Of a stretch of DNA of 64,000 nt, positions 8,824-16,454 are shown piece after piece (positions within the stretch are counted from its first letter, which is position 1; the number at the start of each line of letters is the position of its first letter). The position numbers and the translations under genes were made by a program. The DNA comes from GCA-2683825 sp965662355 (lineage in GTDB: Bacteria; Planctomycetota; UBA1135; GCA-002686595), in NCBI GenBank assembly GCA_965662355.1, contig CBFIHP010000002.1:124001-188000 (forward strand). The letters run 5' to 3'. The notes under the pieces are model-generated. The model was not told the origin of the DNA. It saw only the letters and a list, made by a program, of their open reading frames with translations, and did not search any database.

Positions 8824-11800
8824 TCAGAAGCGCTCGCCCAGGTCCGAGAAGTTCGGAAGGGGGAGGTGGCGATCGGGGTGTTTATCGAATCTTCCCCCCA
8901 AAAGCTCCATGATGGAGTTCCGGAGCGTGATTTCGGGCCGTGAGAAATCACCCCGGACGCCCACTCGGAAGAGGCTGTTGTTGAACCAGTAGAGCAGGCG
9001 ATGGAAGATGCTCTTGCCGTCGAGAATGCTGTAGCGCACCTCCAGGTCGTAGCCGAGCCGCCCGTCGAGATCCTGGAATCCCTTGCCGACGAGGTTGAGT
9101 AGCGTCGATTGCACCTTCAGCTCGGAGATGTCGATCACTCCATTGCGCAACGTGAATCGTGCAAAGAGCCGATCGAAGATCCCCGCCTTGTCCGAGCCCA
9201 GGGTCCGAAAGAGGTCGCGGATGACCGGGATCGACCAGAGCCGGCCCTCGTCCAGGTTGATCCGGCCGCGGCCCACCATGCCGAGCACATCCCCAGGTGT
9301 TCCCGAGAGCTGGAGCGAGGCGTCGAGGAACCCCTCGTCGGCGATGCTCGAGCGGAACACGCCGTGCAGAAGCTTGTCCACGTGCACCCTTTTCAATTGA
9401 ACGGCCACGTCGAAGCGGTGGGGGGCGGCGAGGTCGACCCCCAGGGCCTTGCGCGAGCCGTGAGAGCCCTGCGCGCCGAGGGACTCGAGTGTTCCGCCCT
9501 CGAAGACACCCGAGAGGTTGTCGACGGTGAGTCGCTTGTCGACGTAGCCCACGATCATGCGCGCCTCGGACAGCTCATGGCCGGCGATATCCGCCGTGAG
9601 GCCCAAGACCTCGCCCCAACCGCGTAGCCGGCCCTCTTCGAAGATGAATTCGTCCACGTCGATCCAGGCATTGCCGATCTTGACGGGCAGCCGTTCGCCG
9701 AAGTCGATGTCCTGGGCCTGCACCGGGCCTCGCAGGGCGACCTTGCCTCCGTCGACGAGCTCCCAGGTGACGATGATGCGGGCGCCGGGGATGTTGATGA
9801 AGCCGCCAGGCGGATCCTCCATCTCCGGCAGTTCCTTGGGACGCAGGCTGGCGATCGGCATGGTCTTTATGAAGACATCCGCCTGCATGCAAAAGCCGTC
9901 CGGATCGGTCCAAAAGCCACTGCGTTTCAGCAGAGGGTCGGCCTCTTCGAACCTCGCCGAGTGGGCGATGGGGTAGAGGTACACGTTCCGTAGCTCGACC
10001 TTCTGACCGTTCAGCTCGCCTTCGAGCAAGTCGCTTGCGAACACGCTGTCCGTCTTCGTGAAGACCCCGTGCATCCCCTCCAGGGTCATGCGGTCGTTTT
10101 CGAGCACGTTGTCGCGTAGGAACACCCGGTAGCTGTTGACCGGCGGATCGGGGGATCCGGGGTCGAAGACGCTCAACGCGGCCACATCGATCGGTCCGAA
10201 GAGCTTTTGACCCGAGAGGTCGATGGCCATTCCCGGCTCGCCCTCCTCGCCCTCCGACATGGCCGTCAGGAAGGCACCCCGTAAGGACGAGTCATCGGGG
10301 CGGATACCGGCTCCGTAGAAATCGATGAGGGCATTGCCCCGTACGGGAATCGTTCCACGTGCCGCTAGCTCGGCGCCTCCCGGCCATTCGCCGAGGAACG
10401 AGACGACGCTCTCGGTCTGGGCCTCCTGCTCTCCCTGCTGCCAGGTTTGCAGGCACAGTCTGCCCTGGATGTTTGGCACACGCTTTTGAAAGAACGCCGG
10501 CGTCACATCCACGTCCTCCGGCCAGGCCTCGATGTCGGAGCGGAACGGGAGATCCGGGTGTGCCCGGGCACCGTAGTAGCGCACGCCGACCTGTCCGACG
10601 GCGCCTAGCTTCTCGACCTGCTCGCCCAGGGTGGGAAAGGTCTCTGCGAGGATGTGAAAGTTGCGGCCCCTCAAGAAGAGCTCGTCGATCTCGACCGAAA
10701 GCCCCTGAACCCAGGTCTTCGGGAGATCCTCCAGTCGCGATCCCGTTTGGATCGGCTCTTCGCGCGCGAACCCGGACAAACGGGCCTTTGCACCGGTGTG
10801 GTCCGATTGATCGTTGCGGAATTCGTACTCGACGCCGAACGAACGCCAGGCCTCGCGTTCGCCGGACAGTGGCGTTGGCTTGGCACCCCATACGAACGAT
10901 AGTTGCCCCTCGATGTTCTCCAGGGGAACGGGCAACTCGGCCCAGCGCACCTCGGCCTCGTGAACCTGCACGAGTCCGGCGCCGGTGAGTCCTTCGGTTT
11001 CGGGGCCCGCGCGGAGCCGCCACTCCGCGCTCAAGGTTCCTCTGGACGGCGAATAGTCGGACCAGATGTGGCGGGTGGCCGGGTTGCCTTGCATGGCCTC
11101 GGCCAGGACGTCGTCGATGACGAGCTTCTCGGCGCTGAGAAACAGGTCGAACTCGGTCTTGTCGGCGCTCTCGTCCTGGAAGGGGGCCGAGAACTGGGCC
11201 CAGCCCTCGACCTCGCCGTTGCTGGTCGAGCCGACGAGGTCGAAGGCCGCCGCACGCCAGGGGCGCGGGCGGCTCTCATCGAACGTGATCCACGCCTGGC
11301 CGGAGAATTCCTCGACCGCCAGGGGAAAGCCGCGCAGCTCCTTGTTCTTGTCGGGGAAGCCGTGGAAGGTCAATCCCGTCCCCGCCCGCGGCCGCAGGTG
11401 CACCGCGAGCTCGCGATTCCATCCGGTCGGCGTGTCATCCGGTCGAGCGAGGAACTCCAGCGAGGAATCGATCACGCCGCGTGGTGCGAAGGCCTCCCAG
11501 ATCTCGTTGTCGCGCACGCCGAGGTTCTCGAGCGTAGCCCGATGGATTTCGAAGCTCTCCGCGCGACAGAAGCCACGGAACCAGGCATCCCGCGGAACCT
11601 CGATTCCAAATTCACCCCAGGCCGTGAAGGGCGAGCCGTAGCAGTTGGCCGTTGCGCGGGCCGTGGCATCCCACGAGGACTTGTGCCACAGATCGACACC
11701 CGGCGGGGGGCGGAAGCTCGCCTCGATGTCGAAGGTGACATCCTCGAGCCAAGTGTCGAGTACCGCGGGCCGCAAACGCGCGTGACTGAGGGACGCGCGC

Positions 11801-12645
11801 ACCGATCCGCTCACGACGCTCTCGTCGCGCAGCTCGAGAACGGCGCGTGCGTCGACCGTCAAGTCGCCGTGGAAGTCCTCGACGAACACCTGTCCGAGGA
11901 ACCCCGGCAGCTGGAAGTCATCGGTCGCGAGGGGGATGTCGAGGGCTCTCGCTTCGAGCTCGATCCGCTGGCTCTGCATCCTGCCCGTGACCTGGACGGC
12001 GGCCGGCCCATTCACCGCTCCGGCGAGCTTGGGAAACAGCCGCCCATCGAGCTGAAACTCGCCGTCTCTGTCCGGTTTGGCCACCAGATCGATGGTCCCG
12101 ATGTGCACTTTGCCCCGATCGGGGAGTTCCAGGCCGACCGAGAAGTCGGTCACGTACAGGGTGGGGGGCGAGAGCTCGAAGAGGTCGCGCGCTTGCGGCG
12201 ACAGGTCTCGCTGGGGGAAGGCCTGACGAATCCGCTGGAATCCATCGAGCAGGTGGTCCGAAATCAGGATGCGCGGGCTCTCGATGTGGATGCTTCGAAA
12301 CGGATGCCCGTCGGACAGCTGGGGCCACAGCGAGATGTGCACGGCGCGCGCCCGAAGGAGCTCCTCTCCGCCCACGGGCCCTTCCCGTGGAGCTCGCAGC
12401 GTGACTTCCTCGAGGCTGATACCCGGTTTGAGCCATCGCAGACGTACCTCGCCGATCTCCACGCTCGCCCCCAGGCCCAGGCCTTCGGTGACCCTGTGAC
12501 GCAGGACTTGCCCGAGCAGGCCTGATTCCTCACAGAGAAACAAGGCCACGAACACGATCACGATCAGCCACGTCGTGGCGAGCAGAAGGCGACGGGACCA
12601 GGTGAGGAACGCGGAGGGCATGGAGAAGGTGGCTTTTTCCCCCAT
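8824..12645 (-). CDS. Giant AsmA/DUF3971-like envelope protein
   Basis: A 1,273-residue protein with one N-terminal membrane anchor (LLLATTWLIVIVFVALFLC) and a very long, mostly beta-rich remainder. The C-terminal portion (GRGRINLDEGRLWSIPVIRDLF, then ELKVQSTLLNLVGKGFQDLDGRLGYDLEVRYS) matches the AsmA C-terminal pattern. AsmA-like proteins are inner-membrane anchored periplasmic bridges thought to carry phospholipids to the outer membrane. The function here is by family analogy. The frame is open to 12744, but upstream residues overlap alr and look non-coding. I chose ATG 12645; ATG 12621 (MPSAFLTWSRR) is equally possible. Confidence 0.85.
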   Translation of the reverse strand: MGEKATFSMPSAFLTWSRRLLLATTWLIVIVFVALFLCEESGLLGQVLRHRVTEGLGLGASVEIGEVRLRWLKPGISLEEVTLRAPREGPVGGEELLRARAVHISLWPQLSDGHPFRSIHIESPRILISDHLLDGFQRIRQAFPQRDLSPQARDLFELSPPTLYVTDFSVGLELPDRGKVHIGTIDLVAKPDRDGEFQLDGRLFPKLAGAVNGPAAVQVTGRMQSQRIELEARALDIPLATDDFQLPGFLGQVFVEDFHGDLTVDARAVLELRDESVVSGSVRASLSHARLRPAVLDTWLEDVTFDIEASFRPPPGVDLWHKSSWDATARATANCYGSPFTAWGEFGIEVPRDAWFRGFCRAESFEIHRATLENLGVRDNEIWEAFAPRGVIDSSLEFLARPDDTPTGWNRELAVHLRPRAGTGLTFHGFPDKNKELRGFPLAVEEFSGQAWITFDESRPRPWRAAAFDLVGSTSNGEVEGWAQFSAPFQDESADKTEFDLFLSAEKLVIDDVLAEAMQGNPATRHIWSDYSPSRGTLSAEWRLRAGPETEGLTGAGLVQVHEAEVRWAELPVPLENIEGQLSFVWGAKPTPLSGEREAWRSFGVEYEFRNDQSDHTGAKARLSGFAREEPIQTGSRLEDLPKTWVQGLSVEIDELFLRGRNFHILAETFPTLGEQVEKLGAVGQVGVRYYGARAHPDLPFRSDIEAWPEDVDVTPAFFQKRVPNIQGRLCLQTWQQGEQEAQTESVVSFLGEWPGGAELAARGTIPVRGNALIDFYGAGIRPDDSSLRGAFLTAMSEGEEGEPGMAIDLSGQKLFGPIDVAALSVFDPGSPDPPVNSYRVFLRDNVLENDRMTLEGMHGVFTKTDSVFASDLLEGELNGQKVELRNVYLYPIAHSARFEEADPLLKRSGFWTDPDGFCMQADVFIKTMPIASLRPKELPEMEDPPGGFINIPGARIIVTWELVDGGKVALRGPVQAQDIDFGERLPVKIGNAWIDVDEFIFEEGRLRGWGEVLGLTADIAGHELSEARMIVGYVDKRLTVDNLSGVFEGGTLESLGAQGSHGSRKALGVDLAAPHRFDVAVQLKRVHVDKLLHGVFRSSIADEGFLDASLQLSGTPGDVLGMVGRGRINLDEGRLWSIPVIRDLFRTLGSDKAGIFDRLFARFTLRNGVIDISELKVQSTLLNLVGKGFQDLDGRLGYDLEVRYSILDGKSIFHRLLYWFNNSLFRVGVRGDFSRPEITLRNSIMELLGGRFDKHPDRHLPLPNFSDLGERF

Positions 12646-12691
12646 TGGAGCAGAGGGCCCTGGGGGTTGGGGGGGACGCTGCCTATGGATG

Positions 12692-13873
12692 CTACGGGCC
12701 ATGAAGGGCCTTGGACCCGAGTTGCTGGAGGCTACCCACTTCAACGTCGGCCGAAATGGCGATTCTCCGCACCCGCTTTCCCAGGGAACATAGGACCGTA
12801 TAGGGGATCGTTCCCAGGTTGGCTGCGATCTCCTCCGCTCGGATCCTATCGCCGCCCGAGGCCCCGAGGAGCGTGACCTCGCAGCCTAGCTGGACCCCCT
12901 CGATGCCCGTCACGTCGATTGTCGTCAGATCCATCGAAATGCGCCCCACCAGGGGCGCTCTGTGTCCTCGTACGAGCACGGAGCTCATGTTTCGCTCCCG
13001 CCAGGCCAGTCCATCGGCATAGCCCACGGGGAGCACGGCGAGCCGTGTGGGGCGTCTGGCGGTCCAGGTACCGTCGTAGCCGACCCGTTCTCCCGTCCCG
13101 ACGTGCTTCAGCTGGACGATGCGAGTCCTCACCGACAGGACCGGTTCGAGCTCTTCCGTTTGGAAACTCGGATGGGGAGCAACGCCGTAGGCGGCGATTC
13201 CGATGCGACATGCATCGTAGGGCCCATGCATCTCGGCGATCCCGGAAAGGGCTGCGGCCGAATTGGCGACGTGAAGGTCCGCTTGCCTCAAGTAGTTCCG
13301 TTCGCGTGCCACCTTCACGAAACGATCAAAGAGCGCGAGTTGCTTGCCGGTTGCGGGATCCAAACGTCCGGTACCCGCAGCCAGATGGGTCATGCACCCG
13401 CCCCAGACGATGAAGCGCGAAGACTCGAGCTCGGAGAGCAATTCCAGGGCCTCTTGCGGGCGCATTCCAAGCCGATTCAGTCCCGTATCGAGCTTGAGAT
13501 GACAGCGAGCCGGAATGGCGCTTTGGCAGGCAACCCGTTCGAGAATGCGTGCGTGTTCCCTCGAGGGCAGTGTGAATTCGACTCCGTGGGGGAGTCCGAA
13601 GGCCGCTTCTTCTTCGAGGAAAGGGCCTAGAACGAGGATACGGGCGTAAATACCCGCCCTGCGCAGCTCCCAGGCCTCTCGAAAGGTGGCCACGGCGATG
13701 CGTTCGATCCCCGCGCGTTGTGCGGCCATGGCGATCGTGCAGGCGCCATGCCCATAGCCATCGGCCTTGGCGACGAGGATCATTTCCTCGCCACCTATGC
13801 GCGATTTCAGATGGGTGATGTTCGCAGCGAGGGCCCCGAGATCGACCTCTGCCCAGCACAAGGTGTCTTCCAC
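12692..13873 (-). CDS. alr: Alanine racemase
   Basis: A 393-residue PLP enzyme interconverting L- and D-alanine for peptidoglycan. The PLP lysine is Lys36 in VAKADGYGHG. The second catalytic residue is probably Tyr266 in RVGYDGTW, where many homologues read SYG. LKLDTGLNRLGM, the NSAAAL segment and LVGRISMDL are also conserved. The length is normal. It is the first gene of the minus-strand run alr, AsmA-like, manC; its 3' end lies about 47 bases before the chosen AsmA-like start. Confidence 0.96.
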   Translation of the reverse strand: MEDTLCWAEVDLGALAANITHLKSRIGGEEMILVAKADGYGHGACTIAMAAQRAGIERIAVATFREAWELRRAGIYARILVLGPFLEEEAAFGLPHGVEFTLPSREHARILERVACQSAIPARCHLKLDTGLNRLGMRPQEALELLSELESSRFIVWGGCMTHLAAGTGRLDPATGKQLALFDRFVKVARERNYLRQADLHVANSAAALSGIAEMHGPYDACRIGIAAYGVAPHPSFQTEELEPVLSVRTRIVQLKHVGTGERVGYDGTWTARRPTRLAVLPVGYADGLAWRERNMSSVLVRGHRAPLVGRISMDLTTIDVTGIEGVQLGCEVTLLGASGGDRIRAEEIAANLGTIPYTVLCSLGKRVRRIAISADVEVGSLQQLGSKALHGP

Positions 13874-13999
13874 GGTTGTGAAGATAAGGCTTCGTCGAGG
13901 AGCTTCAACCTACCTCCGTTGGTCATCGTCATCCTGTCCATGCCCCAGGCGTTTTGCGAATGAAGGCCAAATTCGCGCGAGAATCCCTGAATTCCTTCA

Positions 14000-14028
14000 T
14001 TGACAGCTCCCTCCTCCATGTTCATTCT
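14000..14028 (+). promoter_or_regulatory. Possible sigma-70-type promoter for the histone-like gene
   Basis: TTGACA at 14000-14005 is followed after 17 bases by CATTCT (14023-14028), a weak -10. It lies about 75 bases before the ATG of the histone-like gene in the 230-base gap divergent from alr. The -35 match is perfect and the -10 is poor, so it is tentative. Confidence 0.35.
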
Positions 14029-14103
14029 TTCGCCGTTCAGTGTTACGACTGTTCCGACACGTTCACCCAAACCACATATCCCGACGACGGGACGGTAAAG
14101 GAC

Positions 14104-14346
14104 ATGGCTAAGAAAAAAGCGAAGAAGAAAGCCGCACGCAAGCCCGCACGTAAAGCTGCCAAGCGCGGCAAGAAGGGCGCGGTCGACTTCATCATCAGCA
14201 AGAGCCGCACCAAGGCGGCCTCTGGCATCAACGTCTCTGGCGAGTTCTACTCGGCACTCGACGGCGCAGTTCGCGAGCTCATCGGCATGGCCGAGAAGCG
14301 CGCCCAGGACAACGGTCGCAAGACGCTGCGTCCGTACGATCTCTAG
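14104..14346 (+). CDS. Small Lys-rich histone-like DNA-binding protein
   Basis: An 80-residue, highly basic protein. Residues 1-26 are almost only Lys, Arg and Ala (MAKKKAKKKAARKPARKAAK...), a flexible DNA-binding tail like eukaryotic H1 or bacterial Lys-rich tails. Residues 27-80 read like a histone fold. There is a short first helix (VDFIISKSRTKAA), then a long second helix (GEFYSALDGAVRELIGMAEKRAQDN), then GRKTLRPYDL, which closely resembles the loop 2/helix 3 start of archaeal histones (GRKTIKAEDI-type). The chain ends there, so helix 3 is nearly absent. The open frame extends upstream to 13954, but ATG 14104 gives the MAKKK start and the upstream residues are not basic. It is single, flanked by its own possible promoter and a terminator. 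Assignment to histone fold is inference from pattern. Confidence 0.8.
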   Translation: MAKKKAKKKAARKPARKAAKRGKKGAVDFIISKSRTKAASGINVSGEFYSALDGAVRELIGMAEKRAQDNGRKTLRPYDL

Positions 14347-14363
14347 CGAGTTCGAAGGGTCCA

Positions 14364-14406
14364 AAGAAAGAAGCCGTCGGTGTCGCCAGACGCCGGCGGC
14401 TTCTTT
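14364..14406. terminator. Bidirectional rho-independent terminator
   Basis: GAAGCCGTCGG (14370-14380) pairs with CCGGCGGCTTC (14393-14403) with one G-U wobble and a 12-base loop. It is followed on the plus strand by TTTC and preceded by an A-rich run that gives a U-run on the minus strand. It separates the plus-strand histone-like gene from the convergent minus-strand tsaB. Confidence 0.85.
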
Positions 14407-14430
14407 CGTGGGAATGGGTCTCGAATGGCT

Positions 14431-15069
14431 TCATTCCCCGAATTGGCGTAGATACAAGGGCTCTACGCTTTCGAGGGATCGAACGTCTCTCCGTGGGCCG
14501 AGGGCCAGGATGCCCTGGGCCGTGGGGTACTCGTCGATCCTTGTTCGAGCCTGGATCGTCTCGTCCAAGTCCGCGGCTTCGACAACCGTATGGTCGACCA
14601 AGACGAGGCTCTCTCCCCGTAGAGACTCGTGCAGGTTCTCTTTCGTCACCGCTTCGGGTTCGCGTAGACACTCCACGTCGTTCTCGAGGCGTCTGTACTT
14701 CGCGAAGTAGAAGCTGCGAGCTCTGGCGTTCCAGGCGATGCAGCCAACTTGTCCTGCTGTGAGCGCTTCGTAGGCCAGGGCCTCGAATGAAGGCACGGCT
14801 CTCAGGTTGGCGCCCGAGGCGTAGGCCAGGCCCAGGGCCGTGGCGATGCCGACGCGTAGTCCGGTATAGCTTCCTGGGCCGATTCCGCAGAAGACCTCCT
14901 CGATCGAATCCCTCGTCCCGCCCAGCTTTTCGAGCAAGCCTTCGATAGTGGGCAAGAGATCGCGGGCGTGGGTCGATTCCGACGGAAGCACGACGGACTT
15001 CGTTTTGGAACCCCATCGGACCGCGACGCTACCCGGGCGTGATGCGGTCTCGATCGCGATCGCGTTCAG
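14431..15069 (-). CDS. tsaB: tRNA t6A synthesis protein TsaB
   Basis: A 212-residue ASKHA-fold protein that partners TsaD in making t6A37 on ANN-decoding tRNAs. The start region reads (L/M)NAIAIETASRPGSVAV, matching the family's ILAIDTS-x-SVA. The HARDLLPTIEGLL and GPGSYTGLRVGIATALGLA segments are diagnostic. No ATG, GTG or TTG exists near the expected N terminus. The best placed codon is CTG at 15069, whose last bases overlap the TGA of glmM (CTGA), suggesting translational coupling from a CTG start. The open frame extends far upstream inside glmM, but that is antisense-phase noise. Confidence 0.88.
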   Translation of the reverse strand: MNAIAIETASRPGSVAVRWGSKTKSVVLPSESTHARDLLPTIEGLLEKLGGTRDSIEEVFCGIGPGSYTGLRVGIATALGLAYASGANLRAVPSFEALAYEALTAGQVGCIAWNARARSFYFAKYRRLENDVECLREPEAVTKENLHESLRGESLVLVDHTVVEAADLDETIQARTRIDEYPTAQGILALGPRRDVRSLESVEPLYLRQFGE

Positions 15070-16454
15070 GCGCCGATCTCCGTGGCGATCAGGTTGGCGA
15101 TCTCCTGGGCCTGGGTGCGAATCCAATCCTCGTCGGGGCCCTCGACCATGACGCGTGCGAGGGGTTCGGTTCCCGAGTAGCGCAACAGAACTCGGCCTTC
15201 CTCTCCGAGGTGCTCCACGACCTTCTTCACGTGGGCGGCGACCGTGGGCAGGGATTCGAGCTCGGGTCGCGTAGAGACCGTGACGTTGATCAGAATCTGG
15301 GGAAAAGGCTGATAGGGCGAGACGAGCTCGGAGAGGCTCTTGCCCGTCTCCACGATGACCTGCAAGCAGCGCAAGGCGGTGTACGTTCCGTCGCCGATGT
15401 AGGCGTTGTCCGCGCCGAAGACGATGTGCCCGGACTGTTCGCCGCCCAGCGGCAGGTCCTCGGCACGCAGCGCCTCGACGACGCGGCGGTCGCCCACGCC
15501 GACGGTGACGACCTGGATGTCCGACTGGTGCATGGCGCGGTGCAGGCCGCGGTTGGACATGATCGTGGCCACGATCTTTTTCGGTTGGAGTTGTTCGTTG
15601 GCAGCTGCGTGCTGGGAAAGCATGGTGAGAATGCCATCGCCATTGACCAGGCTGCCGTGCTCGTCGCACAGGATGCAGCGATCCCCGTCGCCATCGAGGG
15701 CGATACCCAGATCGGCGCCGTGCAGGCGTACAGCTTCCTGGAGGCCACCCGGATGGGTGGATCCACAGCCCTCGTTGATGTTGTCGCCGTCCGGTTCGCA
15801 GCCGATCGGAATGACCTGAGCTCCAAGTCGGCCAAGGATGCGCGGGGCAACCCGGCTTCCGGCTCCGTTGGCGCAATCCAGGACGATCACCAGGCCATCG
15901 AGCTTGAGCTCCACGCTCGTGAGCAGGTGCTCCAGGTAGTCGTTCTCGAGCTCGGGGGAATGGCGCGGAGTCGCTTCGGAAAGCGGGGTTTCGCCAAGCC
16001 GCTGGAGCTCCTCTTCGATGGCGTCTTCGAGGGAGTCGGCGAGCTTGTCGCCATCGGGTCCAAATATCTTGATGCCGTTGTCGGCAGCATGGTTGTGGGA
16101 AGCACTGATCATGACCGCGAGGTCGTAGTCCTTCGTGCGTCCCAGATGGGCCAGACCAGGGGTCGGGATCAAACCCGCGGTATCGATCTCGAAGCCAGCC
16201 GCACCCAGGCCGCGCGTGATGGCCGCCTCGAGCGTTGGGCCCGAGTGGCGACCGTCATGGCCGACGAGTGCTCTGGGCACCCTTTTGGCTTCCGGGGAGT
16301 TCGAGGGCGAGGCGGCGGACGATCGGGCCTGAAAGGCTCGACCCACGGCGCATCCGAGGGCGGTCACCGCAGCATCGGTGAGGTTTCCCTCGCCATAGCG
16401 ACCGCGTATCCCGTCGGTTCCGAACAGACGTGTCTTCGGCTTGGTGTTGGTCAC
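15066..16454 (-). CDS. glmM: Phosphoglucosamine mutase
   Basis: A 462-residue alpha-D-phosphohexomutase converting glucosamine-6-phosphate to glucosamine-1-phosphate for UDP-GlcNAc. The catalytic phosphoserine is Ser119 in ISASHN, the Mg loop is DGDGDR (254-259), the sugar loop is GGEQSGH, and the phosphate-binding loop RYSGTEPLARVMVEG is near the C terminus. The start MTNTKPKTRLFGTDGIRG is standard. It overlaps the end of the diadenylate cyclase gene by 4 bases (ATGA), repeating the cdaA-cdaR-glmM order known from Firmicutes. Confidence 0.97.
   Translation of the reverse strand: MTNTKPKTRLFGTDGIRGRYGEGNLTDAAVTALGCAVGRAFQARSSAASPSNSPEAKRVPRALVGHDGRHSGPTLEAAITRGLGAAGFEIDTAGLIPTPGLAHLGRTKDYDLAVMISASHNHAADNGIKIFGPDGDKLADSLEDAIEEELQRLGETPLSEATPRHSPELENDYLEHLLTSVELKLDGLVIVLDCANGAGSRVAPRILGRLGAQVIPIGCEPDGDNINEGCGSTHPGGLQEAVRLHGADLGIALDGDGDRCILCDEHGSLVNGDGILTMLSQHAAANEQLQPKKIVATIMSNRGLHRAMHQSDIQVVTVGVGDRRVVEALRAEDLPLGGEQSGHIVFGADNAYIGDGTYTALRCLQVIVETGKSLSELVSPYQPFPQILINVTVSTRPELESLPTVAAHVKKVVEHLGEEGRVLLRYSGTEPLARVMVEGPDEDWIRTQAQEIANLIATEIGA

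Noticed and set aside
10903..12525. 540-aa plus-strand frame opposite the AsmA-like gene
   Set aside because: Shadow frame of the minus-strand gene, caused by high GC; composition lacks hydrophobic-core pattern.
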